Below, one piece after another: positions 34,129 to 41,711 of a DNA stretch of 64,000 nt; within the stretch, counting starts at the first letter, position 1; every line of letters starts with the position of its first letter. Under the pieces are notes generated by a model. That model searched no databases, was not told the DNA's origin, and saw only the letters and a program-made list of their open reading frames with translations. Origin of the DNA: JASHPR01 sp963749145 (lineage in GTDB: Bacteria; Actinomycetota; Actinomycetes; Streptosporangiales; Streptosporangiaceae); contig CAVVLN010000004.1 of the NCBI GenBank assembly GCA_963749145.1, positions 434,001 to 498,000 of the forward strand, read 5' to 3'. The position numbers were made by a program, and so were the translations under genes.

Positions 34129-34617
34129 ATGAAGAGCGGGCTCGCGGCCCTACGTGAGGCAGTCGGCCAGGTTCCCGACCCGGAGATTCCGGTGCTGACC
34201 ATTGCCGACCTGGGCATTCTGCGCGACGTGCGGCTCAGCGCCGACGGCGGCGTCCAAGTGACGATCACGCCCACGTACTCCGGCTGCCCGGCGATGGACA
34301 CGATCGCCGAGGACGTCGTCAAGACCTGCGCGCGCCACGGCTGGCCCGACGTCACCGTGCGCCGGGAGCTCTCACCCGCCTGGACGACCGACTGGATGAC
34401 CGACGAGGGCCAGCGCAAGCTGCGGGAGTTCGGCATCGCGCCGCCGGGCCGGCGCGGCGAGGCCGCCGGCCCGGTTCCGGTCCAGCTGTCCGTGCGCTGT
34501 CCCCGGTGCGGCTCGCCGGACACCCGGGAACTCAGCCGGTTTGGCTCCACCGCGTGCAAGGCACTGTATGCCTGCACCTCCTGCCTGGAGCCCTTCGACT
34601 ACTTCAAGGCCTTCTGA
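34129..34617 (+). CDS. paaD: PaaD, Fe-S/maturation protein of the epoxidase
   Basis: A 162-residue DUF59 (MIP18-like) protein: VPDPEIPVLTIADLGILRDV, TPTYSGCPAMDTIAEDV and a C-terminal zinc-ribbon-like VRCPRCGSPDTRELSRFGST followed by CKALYACTSC. PaaD helps mature the metal centre of the epoxidase reductase or oxygenase. ATG 34129 follows the paaC stop by two bases; the GTGs at 34120 and 34123 are alternatives that would overlap it. Its TGA shares a base with the paaE ATG. Confidence 0.94.
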   Translation: MKSGLAALREAVGQVPDPEIPVLTIADLGILRDVRLSADGGVQVTITPTYSGCPAMDTIAEDVVKTCARHGWPDVTVRRELSPAWTTDWMTDEGQRKLREFGIAPPGRRGEAAGPVPVQLSVRCPRCGSPDTRELSRFGSTACKALYACTSCLEPFDYFKAF

Positions 34618-35723
34618 TGACCACGCCGACCATGTCCAGGCCACGTCATGCGGTGTTCCACCGGCTGCGCGTGGCCGAGGTTGACCGGCTCACCGCGGAT
34701 AGCGTCGCCATCACCTTCGACGTGCCGGACGACCTGCGCGACGCCTACCGCTTCACCCAGGGCCAGCATGTGGCGATCCGCTGCGACCTCGGCGGCCGCG
34801 GGGTGCGCCGCAACTACTCGATCTGCTCGCCCGTGTCCTCCGGCCAGCTGCGGATCGGCGTCAAGCAGCTCCCCCGGGGCGCGTTCTCCGGCTATGCCTG
34901 CGAGCGGCTGCGCCCCGGCGACGTGCTCGAGGTCATGACGCCGGCGGGCCGGTTCTTCACCCCGCTCGACCCCGCGAACGCCCGGCACTACGTGGCGATC
35001 GCGGCGGGCAGCGGCATCACGCCGGTCATGTCACTGCTCGCGAGCACCTTGGAGGCCGAGCCGCGCAGCCAGGTCACGCTGCTGTACGGGAACCGGACGA
35101 CCAGCTCCGTCATGTTCGGTGAGGAACTGTCCGACCTCAAGGACCGTTACCCGGACCGGTTCTGGATGCTCAACTTCCTGTCCGCCGAGCCGCAGGAAGC
35201 CGGCCTGCTGTCCGGCCGGATCAGCCAGGCCAAGCTGGCCCGGCTGTTCGACACGGTCCTGCCGCCGGGTGACGTGGACGAGTGGTTTCTCTGCGGGCCG
35301 TTCGAGATGGTGCAGGAGATACGGGCGGCCCTGGCCGGCTCGGGCGTGGACGGCGGGCACATCCACACCGAGCTGTTTCACGTGGGAGCGCTGCCGCCGC
35401 CGCCGGCCGCGGCGGCGCAGCAGCCGGCCGCGCCCGCCGCGGGCCGCAGCACCGTCACGGTCACGCTGGACGGCCGGGCGACGACGTTCGGGCTCGCGCA
35501 CCACGCCGAGCCGATCCTCGATGCCGTGCTCGGTGTCCGGCCGGACGCGCCCTATGCCTGCAAGGGCGGGGTCTGCGGCACCTGCCGGGCGATGCTCATC
35601 GAGGGCACGGTCGAGATGGAGCGGACCTACGCCCTGGAACAGGAGGACATCAGCCGCGGTTACGTGCTGACCTGCCAGAGCCACCCGACCAGCGACACGG
35701 TGGTGCTCGACTACGACGGGTGA
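34617..35723 (+). CDS. paaE: 1,2-phenylacetyl-CoA epoxidase reductase subunit
   Basis: A 368-residue reductase. It has an N-terminal FAD domain (RRNYSICSPV), an NADPH domain (VAIAAGSGITPVMSLL; LLYGNRTT; WFLCGPFEMV) and a C-terminal plant-type [2Fe-2S] ferredoxin (YACKGGVCGTCRAMLIEG with C-x4-C-x2-C, then LTCQS). It passes electrons from NADPH to the PaaA di-iron site. A 15-residue Ala/Pro linker precedes the ferredoxin domain. It is the last gene of the operon; its 3' end overlaps the convergent paaI by 13 bases. No paaG, paaZ, paaJ or paaK lies in the window. Confidence 0.96.
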   Translation: MTTPTMSRPRHAVFHRLRVAEVDRLTADSVAITFDVPDDLRDAYRFTQGQHVAIRCDLGGRGVRRNYSICSPVSSGQLRIGVKQLPRGAFSGYACERLRPGDVLEVMTPAGRFFTPLDPANARHYVAIAAGSGITPVMSLLASTLEAEPRSQVTLLYGNRTTSSVMFGEELSDLKDRYPDRFWMLNFLSAEPQEAGLLSGRISQAKLARLFDTVLPPGDVDEWFLCGPFEMVQEIRAALAGSGVDGGHIHTELFHVGALPPPPAAAAQQPAAPAAGRSTVTVTLDGRATTFGLAHHAEPILDAVLGVRPDAPYACKGGVCGTCRAMLIEGTVEMERTYALEQEDISRGYVLTCQSHPTSDTVVLDYDG

Positions 35724-36181
35724 GGCTGGCCGGCCGGCGGGTCCGTCCCGCCCGGGCCCGGCCCCACGGTCCTGCTGTGCCCGCGCATTTCGGCCAGCAC
35801 GTCCCCGTTAGCGCGGCGGACGCTGACGTCGTAGATGCCGTTACGCTCCATCCGCACCCGCTCCGAGGCCGTCGCCGTGAGATCGTCGCCCGCCCGGGCC
35901 GGGCTCAGGAAGGCGATCTCGCAGGCCCGGGCCACGGTGGCCGGGCCGTGGCTGTTGCACGCGTAGGCGAACGCAGTGTCGGCGAGGAGGAAGACATAGC
36001 CGCCGTGGGCGATGCCGTGGCCGTTCACCATGTCCGCCGTCACCCGCATCCGGGCCGTGGCCTGCCCGGGCGCGATCTCGCCGATGCTGATCCGCAGCGC
36101 CTTGACGACCTGGTCGTCGGCGTACATGCGGGCGGCGCTCCGCCGCGCCCGGTCCATCGCATCGCGGGCGCGGTCATCCAT
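35711..36181 (-). CDS. paaI: PaaI family hotdog thioesterase
   Basis: A 156-residue hotdog-fold thioesterase: MVNGHGIAHGGYVFLLADTA then FAYACNSHG, with the conserved HGG...D/N pattern, followed by ISFLSPARAGDDLTATAS-like strands. PaaI hydrolyses ring-hydroxylated or epoxidised phenylacetyl-CoA esters that would trap CoA. The ATG at 36181 lies two bases after the stop of the PhaZ-like gene on the same strand, so the two form an operon that runs toward paaE. Confidence 0.93.
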   Translation of the reverse strand: MDDRARDAMDRARRSAARMYADDQVVKALRISIGEIAPGQATARMRVTADMVNGHGIAHGGYVFLLADTAFAYACNSHGPATVARACEIAFLSPARAGDDLTATASERVRMERNGIYDVSVRRANGDVLAEMRGHSRTVGPGPGGTDPPAGQPHPS

Positions 36182-36183
36182 GA

Positions 36184-37065
36184 TCAGATGGCGGCCAGGT
36201 GCCCGCCCAGCGCGTCCGGGGCCGTGCGGTAGCCGTTGCCGGAGGCCGCCGGCTCGCCCCGGAGGAAGCTGGCCACGACCGGCCCGACCTCCGGCGCGCT
36301 GTCGAGCAGGGCCAGGTGCCCGCCGCCGCGTACGATGTGCAGCCGGGCGCCGGGCACCATCGCGGCGATGATCCGGTGGTTGAACAGCGGGGTGATCGGG
36401 TCGTCGTCGCCGCCGACGACCAGCGTCGGATGCCTGATCGTCCACAGCCACGGCAGGCTCGTCCAGCCGAAGAGCGGAGCCATCCGGTACATGACGGCCA
36501 CCGTGTTCGTCGGGCGCCTGATGTGCATCGAGCGGACAAGCTCCGGCTCTTGGCGCATCCGCCCGCCGAACATGGCGCCGGCCACCCGTTCCAGCCGCTG
36601 CGGATGGTAGCTGCCCGGATGGATGAAGTGCCAGAACGCCGACATGCTGCCCGGCTTGGCGAAGCCGCCGAAGGACGTCGACACCAGCACGAGGCGCCGC
36701 AGCCGCTCTGGGTGCGAGATCGCGGTCTGCTGCGCGAGCGCGCCGCCGAACGACGCGCCAAGGATGTGGGCGGAGTCGATGCCCAGTTCGTCGAGCACCG
36801 CGGTGCCGAAGCGCGCCAGCGCCGGCATGGTCAGCGGGAACGCGGGCATCTGCGAGCGGCCGATGCCCGGCGGGTCGAACGCGATCGTGCGGAACCCGCT
36901 CAGGTACGGGAGCACCCGGTCCCACAAGCCCACTTCGCCCCAGATGCCCGAGTACAGCAGCAGCGGCTCGCCTTCACCGCGGATCTGGGCGTGGATCCGC
37001 AGCCCGTTGATGCGTAGCTGCTCATCCCTGACCGGCGGGACGGGCGTGGCTGTCGTCAGGTTCAT
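36184..37065 (-). CDS. phaZ: Alpha/beta hydrolase resembling intracellular mcl-PHA depolymerase
   Basis: A 293-residue hydrolase starting at ATG 37065 with GGGAGG seven bases upstream. The nucleophile elbow is GASFGGALAQQ (Ser about 105), the acid lies in VVGGDDDPITPLFN and the base His in GGGHLALLD. The segments FGWTSLPWLWTIRHPTLVVG and GSMSAFWHFIHPGSYHPQRL resemble the Pseudomonas mcl-PHA depolymerase PhaZ, as I recall that family. The neighbourhood (PHA synthase, acyl-CoA ligases) supports PHA turnover, which would release 3-hydroxy acids for the ligases. A C-C hydrolase of aromatic degradation is the alternative. Confidence 0.75.
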   Translation of the reverse strand: MNLTTATPVPPVRDEQLRINGLRIHAQIRGEGEPLLLYSGIWGEVGLWDRVLPYLSGFRTIAFDPPGIGRSQMPAFPLTMPALARFGTAVLDELGIDSAHILGASFGGALAQQTAISHPERLRRLVLVSTSFGGFAKPGSMSAFWHFIHPGSYHPQRLERVAGAMFGGRMRQEPELVRSMHIRRPTNTVAVMYRMAPLFGWTSLPWLWTIRHPTLVVGGDDDPITPLFNHRIIAAMVPGARLHIVRGGGHLALLDSAPEVGPVVASFLRGEPAASGNGYRTAPDALGGHLAAI

Positions 37066-37159
37066 GGGACCCTCCCGTATGCGCGACACGGACATCGTGG
37101 GGCGCACGCCCGGCGCCGCGCTGGCGCTCAGCCAGTCCGGCGACACCGCATCGTAAGGC

Positions 37160-37206
37160 ACCGAACGTTCGGTCTTAATTATGCTTGACGTAGTACGCAT
37201 ACGCAA
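37160..37206 (-). promoter_or_regulatory. Leftward promoter of phaZ-paaI with ACCGAACGTTCGGT operator
   Basis: On the minus strand TTGCGT (37206-37201) and CATAAT (37183-37178) are 17 bp apart. The palindrome ACCGAACGTTCGGT (37160-37173) lies directly downstream of the -10, where it would block open-complex formation. It is an exact copy of the operators at 32082 and 37304. Confidence 0.72.
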
Positions 37207-37293
37207 GACTGACCCGACGATTACCGCTGGTCGACATCGTTTGTCCCCCGGCTGGCCCCGGTTGACCCCTGGTTGACCTGGTTGACCCCCTGA

Positions 37294-37322
37294 TTGACCA
37301 CCGACCGAACGTTCGGTAAGAT
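37294..37322 (+). promoter_or_regulatory. Rightward promoter of the ligase-thiolase-phaC operon with operator in the spacer
   Basis: TTGACC (37294-37299) and TAAGAT (37317-37322) have the ideal 17-bp spacing. ACCGAACGTTCGGT (37304-37317) fills the spacer and touches the -10. A further ACCG at 37300 extends the site. This is a classic repressor layout. It points to TetR control of the acyl-CoA ligase, thiolase and PHA synthase genes together with paa. Confidence 0.75.
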
Positions 37323-37401
37323 TTGTCATAACTCAATGAGGATGCGCGCAGCCGGAACAGCGCCGGCCAGCGGCTGGTCGTGTGCTCGGAGGTGAGCACC
37401 G

Positions 37402-38910
37402 ATGTACACCTTTAATGACGTCCTTAACCGGGCCCTCCGCACCGCCCCCGCATCGTGCGCTGTCGTATGCGGTGAGGATCGCCGGACCTACACCGAACTC
37501 GGCTCGCGCTGCCGGCGGCTGGCCGGCGCGATGCGCGGGCTCGGGATGGGGCCCGGCGACCGCATCGGGGTCGTCGGGCTCAATTCTGATCGCTACCTCG
37601 AGCTTTACCTCGGGCTCCCGGCCGCGGGGTTCGTCCTGGTCCCGGTCAACTCCCGGCTGGCGGCCGCGGAAATGGCGGCCATACTCGACGACGCCGGGGT
37701 GGGCGTGGTCTTCGCCGACGCTGACTACCCGGGCGTCGCGGCCGTCGGGCGGGTGCTGACGATGCCCGGCGACTACGAGGACCTGGTCGCGTCGGCGGAC
37801 GAGGTCGCGCTCGGGGACGACGTGGCCGAGACCGACCTGGCCGCCCTGTTCTACACCTCCGGCACCACCGGCGCGGCCAAGGGCGCGATGCACACCCATC
37901 GCAGCCTGGTCTCGAGCGGGCTGCACTTCATGGCCACCTGGCCCTTTGACCAGCAGACGAAGTGGCTGGTGGCATCGCCGATGTTCCACACCGGCGGGAT
38001 CATCGGGACGCTGGCCACGGTCTGGGGCGGCGGGACCCACGTCATCATGCCGAGGTTCGAGCCCGGCCTGGCGGTCGACCTCATCGAGCGCGAGGCGGTC
38101 ACGCACACGCTGCTCGTGCCCACCATGCTGGCCGCGGCCGCCCAGGCCCAGCTGGACCTCCCGCGGGACGTCAGCTCGCTGCGGTACCTGAGCCATGGCG
38201 CCTCGCCCATCACGGCCGAGACCCTGAGGCGGACCCGCCAGGCCTTCCCCGGCGCCGAGCTGCTGCACGTGTACGGCACCACCGAAGCGACCCCGATCAC
38301 GACGCTGCTGCCGCACGAGGAGCGGATACTCGACACGCCGCGGATACGCTCGTGCGGCCAGCCGGCCGTGGGCGTTGACGTGCGGGTCGTCGACTCGTCC
38401 CTGGCCGAGGTGCCGGCCGGCACCGTGGGCGAGATCGTGGTGAGCAGCCCCAGCGTGATGACCGGCTACTGGCAGAAGCCGGGGCCGACCGCCGAGGTCA
38501 TGCGCGACGGCTGGTACCTGACCGGCGATCTCGGGTACCGGGACGAGGAGTCCTACATCTACCTGGTCGACCGGTCCAAGGACATGATCGTCAGCGGCGG
38601 GGAGAACGTCTACTCGACCGAGGTGGAAGACGCCCTGTGCGCCCATCCGTCGGTCGCGGAGGCCGCCGTCTTCGCCGTGCCCCACCCGCGCTGGGGCGAG
38701 TCGGTCTACGCCGTCGTGGTTGCCCGGGCGGACGTGGAGCCAGACGAGCTGGCCGCGCACTGCCGCACGCTGATCGCCGGGTTCAAGGTGCCCAGGACCA
38801 TCGAGCTGCGCACCGACCCGCTGCCCAAGTCGGCGGCCGGCAAGGTACTGAAGCGTGACCTGCGCGACCCGCACTGGGCTGGCTATCAAACGAAGGTCGC
38901 AGGAGGCTGA
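37402..38910 (+). CDS. Acyl-CoA synthetase (ANL superfamily)
   Basis: A 502-residue ligase, starting at ATG 37402 behind GGAGGT. The P-loop A3 is YTSGTTGAAKGAMHTH, A5 is VYGTTEATP, A7/A8 is GWYLTGDLGYRDEES and DRSKDMIVSGGENVYSTEVE, and the A10 lysine is in SAAGKVLKRDL. It activates a carboxylic acid with ATP and CoA. The acid is unknown: medium-chain, 3-hydroxy or aryl acids all fit the setting. It is first in a four-gene operon behind the operator-bearing promoter. Confidence 0.93.
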   Translation: MYTFNDVLNRALRTAPASCAVVCGEDRRTYTELGSRCRRLAGAMRGLGMGPGDRIGVVGLNSDRYLELYLGLPAAGFVLVPVNSRLAAAEMAAILDDAGVGVVFADADYPGVAAVGRVLTMPGDYEDLVASADEVALGDDVAETDLAALFYTSGTTGAAKGAMHTHRSLVSSGLHFMATWPFDQQTKWLVASPMFHTGGIIGTLATVWGGGTHVIMPRFEPGLAVDLIEREAVTHTLLVPTMLAAAAQAQLDLPRDVSSLRYLSHGASPITAETLRRTRQAFPGAELLHVYGTTEATPITTLLPHEERILDTPRIRSCGQPAVGVDVRVVDSSLAEVPAGTVGEIVVSSPSVMTGYWQKPGPTAEVMRDGWYLTGDLGYRDEESYIYLVDRSKDMIVSGGENVYSTEVEDALCAHPSVAEAAVFAVPHPRWGESVYAVVVARADVEPDELAAHCRTLIAGFKVPRTIELRTDPLPKSAAGKVLKRDLRDPHWAGYQTKVAGG

Positions 38911-38915
38911 TCCGG

Positions 38916-40532
38916 ATGCAGAGCACGATAATGGACTTCCCGCTCACGATCCGCCACATCTTCGAGCACGGCCGGGCCCTGTACGCCGACAGCGAGGTCG
39001 TCACCAGCGAGGCCGACGGCGTGCGCCGCATCGAGTTCGGGGCCCTGGCCGACCGCGCGGAACAGCTGGCGGCCGGCCTGCGCCGCCTGGGCGTCGGGCC
39101 CGGCGACCGGGTGGCCACCTTCGGCTGGAATAACCAGGAGCACCAGGAGGCGTACTTCGCCATCCCCGGCATGGGCGCGGTGATGCACACCCTCAACATC
39201 CGGCTGTCCGCGGACCAGCTCCGCTACATCATCGGCCACGCCGAGGACTCCGTGATCATCGTCGACGCCAGCCTGGCCGACGTCCTCGGCCCGGTCCTGA
39301 CCGAAGCAAAAGACGAGGTCAAGTCGGTCAGGCAGCTCATCGTCTACGGTGACGGCGACCGGTCCGCGCTACCCGAGCACCTCGACTACGAGGAACTACT
39401 CGCCGCCGAGAAACCCGGCTACCCCTGGCCGGATCTCGACGAGCACCAGGCCGCCGCGATGTGCTACACCAGCGGGACCACCGGCCTGCCGAAGGGCGTC
39501 GTGTACAGCCACCGCTCGACCTTCCTGCACACGCTGGGGGTGAGTTCCGGCGAGGCCCTCGGGCTCAACCAGTACGACCGGGTGCTGCCGGTGGTGCCCA
39601 TGTTCCACGCCAACGCCTGGGGGATACCGTACGCCGCCTGGCTGGTCGGCGCCGACCTGCTGCTGCCGAACCGGTTCGCGCAGGCTGCCCCGCTGGCCCG
39701 GTTCATCGCGGCCGAGCGGGCCACCGTGGCCGCGGCCGTGCCGACGGTGTGGTTCGACGTTCTCGGCCTGGACCCGGCTACCGTCGACCTGAGTTCGCTG
39801 CGCACGATCATGGCCGGCGGGGCCGCGGTCCCGCGCAGCCTCATCGAGGCTTACGAGCAGAAGCTGGGCCTGCGGATCGTCCAGGGCTGGGGCCTGACGG
39901 AGACCAGCCCGGTGGCCTCGCTGGCCTGGCCGCCCAAGCACGAGCCGGCCGAGCGCGCGATCAAGTACCGGTCCACCGCCGGACGCCCACTCGGCGGGGT
40001 GGAGGCCCGGGTCATCGACGACGAGGGCAAGGCGCTGCCGAGCGACGGGCATGCCACCGGCGAGATCGAGGTGCGCGGGCCGTGGGTGACGACCGCCTAC
40101 TACAAGGACCCGGCACCGGAGAAGTTCGGCGACGGATGGCTGCGCACCGGCGACGTCGGCCGGATCGACCACCACGGTTTCATCACGATCAGCGACCGGG
40201 CCAAGGACGTGGTCAAGTCCGGCGGCGAATGGATCGCCACGCTCGAGCTGGAGGCCGCCATCCTCACCCACCCGGCCGTCCGGGAGGTCGCGGTCATCGC
40301 CGTGCCCGACGATCGGTGGGGCGAGCGGCCGATGGCCTGCGTGGTGCTGATGCCCGCGCAGTCGGTGACCCCGGAGGAACTCCGGGCCCACCTGTCCAGC
40401 CAGGGGGTCGTGAAGTGGTGGCTGCCCGACTACTGGGTGTTCGTCGACGAGGTGCCGCGCACCAGCGTCGGCAAGTACGACAAGAAGCTGCTGCGGGCCC
40501 GAAACGCCCAAGGCAGCCTGCAACAGCGATAA
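38916..40532 (+). CDS. Medium/long-chain fatty acyl-CoA ligase (AlkK-like)
   Basis: A 538-residue ANL ligase with YTSGTTGLPKGVVYSHRS (A3), VVPMFHANAWGIPYAAWLVG, QGWGLTETSP (A5), GWLRTGDVG, SDRAKDVVKSGGEWI (A8) and the A10 lysine in TSVGKYDKKLLRA. The SGGEWIATLELE form and the MFHANAWG segment are typical of AlkK/FadD-type medium-chain fatty acyl-CoA ligases. Its product would feed beta-oxidation and 3-hydroxyacyl-CoA supply for PHA. It starts five bases after the previous gene stop. Confidence 0.92.
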   Translation: MQSTIMDFPLTIRHIFEHGRALYADSEVVTSEADGVRRIEFGALADRAEQLAAGLRRLGVGPGDRVATFGWNNQEHQEAYFAIPGMGAVMHTLNIRLSADQLRYIIGHAEDSVIIVDASLADVLGPVLTEAKDEVKSVRQLIVYGDGDRSALPEHLDYEELLAAEKPGYPWPDLDEHQAAAMCYTSGTTGLPKGVVYSHRSTFLHTLGVSSGEALGLNQYDRVLPVVPMFHANAWGIPYAAWLVGADLLLPNRFAQAAPLARFIAAERATVAAAVPTVWFDVLGLDPATVDLSSLRTIMAGGAAVPRSLIEAYEQKLGLRIVQGWGLTETSPVASLAWPPKHEPAERAIKYRSTAGRPLGGVEARVIDDEGKALPSDGHATGEIEVRGPWVTTAYYKDPAPEKFGDGWLRTGDVGRIDHHGFITISDRAKDVVKSGGEWIATLELEAAILTHPAVREVAVIAVPDDRWGERPMACVVLMPAQSVTPEELRAHLSSQGVVKWWLPDYWVFVDEVPRTSVGKYDKKLLRARNAQGSLQQR

Positions 40533-40547
40533 CCCGAGGAAGGCGTT

Positions 40548-41711
40548 ATGTCAGAAGCCGTCATCGTCAGCATCGGCCGGACACCGATCGGCCGGGCCAG
40601 GAAGGGCTCGCTCATCGACCAGCGGCCCGACGACCTGGGCGCCTACGTTGTCAGCGAGGTGCTCGAGCGGGTCCCGGAACTGGACCGCGGCCAGATCGAC
40701 GACGTGATCTGCGGCTGTGCCCTGCCCGGCGGTGAGCAGTCGCACAACGTGGCCCGGATCATCTCGATCCTGTCCGGGGTCGGAGCCCCGGGCACCACGG
40801 TCAACCGCTACTGCGCGTCGTCGCTGCAGGCGGTCCGGATGGCCTTCCACGCCATCAAGGCTGACGAGGGCTCGGCGTTTATCTGCGCCGGTGTGGAGTC
40901 CAGCACCCGCGCGCCGCTGGGCGTGTTCTGCGACCAGCCGGACACCCAGAACCCGCGCCTGCAGGCCGGCAACGCCGAGGGCTTGCCCCAGGCCTACATG
41001 GCCATGGGCGAGACGGCCGAGAACGTGGCCGACAAGCACAACGTCAGCCGGGAGGAGATGGACCGGTACGCCCTGCAGAGCCACCAGCGCGCGGTCCAGG
41101 CCGGCGAGAACGGCATCTTCGCCCGGGAGATCATCCCGGTGCCGCTGGCGTCCGGGACCATGACGGCCGACGACGGGCCCCGCTCGGACACCAGCCTGGA
41201 GAGGCTGTCCACCCTGAAGCCGGTCTTCCGCGCGGACGGCCGGATCACCGCCGGGAACTCCTGCCCGCTCAACGACGGCGCCGCCGCCGCCGTGGTGATG
41301 TCGGCGGCCCTCGCCAAGGAACTCGGGATCACGCCGATCGCGCGCATCATCTCGACCGGCGTCAGCTCGCTGGAGCCCGAAATGATGGGGCTGGGACCGA
41401 TCGAGTCCACCCGGCAGGCGCTGGAGCGGGCCAAGATGACGATCGATGACGTGGACGTGGTGGAGATCAACGAGGCCTTCGCCGCGCAGGTCATCCCGTC
41501 GGCGCGGGGCATCGGCGTCGACCCGTTCGGCGGCCAGCTCAACCCGCACGGGGGCGCCATCGCCCTCGGCCACCCGTTCGGCATGACCGGGGTGCGCATC
41601 CTGGCCACGTTGCTGAACGACCTCCGGACCCGCGATCAGGCGATCGGTCTGGAGACCATGTGCGTCGGCGGCGGCCAGGGCATGGCCATGATCATAGAGA
41701 GGTTGTCATGA
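40548..41711 (+). CDS. Thiolase (acetyl-CoA acyltransferase)
   Basis: A 387-residue thiolase. The nucleophile Cys is in NRYCASSLQAV (about residue 89), with GHPFGMTGVR (His) and the C-terminal CVGGGQGMAM (second Cys) all in place; EINEAFAAQ is also seen. It condenses or cleaves 3-ketoacyl-CoA. It may serve beta-oxidation of the acyl-CoAs made by the two ligases or supply acetoacetyl-CoA for PHA. Its stop overlaps the phaC ATG by four bases, showing coupling to polymer synthesis. Confidence 0.93.
   Translation: MSEAVIVSIGRTPIGRARKGSLIDQRPDDLGAYVVSEVLERVPELDRGQIDDVICGCALPGGEQSHNVARIISILSGVGAPGTTVNRYCASSLQAVRMAFHAIKADEGSAFICAGVESSTRAPLGVFCDQPDTQNPRLQAGNAEGLPQAYMAMGETAENVADKHNVSREEMDRYALQSHQRAVQAGENGIFAREIIPVPLASGTMTADDGPRSDTSLERLSTLKPVFRADGRITAGNSCPLNDGAAAAVVMSAALAKELGITPIARIISTGVSSLEPEMMGLGPIESTRQALERAKMTIDDVDVVEINEAFAAQVIPSARGIGVDPFGGQLNPHGGAIALGHPFGMTGVRILATLLNDLRTRDQAIGLETMCVGGGQGMAMIIERLS

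Noticed and set aside
33759..34577. Minus-strand frame opposite paaC/paaD
   Set aside because: Shadow of two strongly conserved plus-strand genes.
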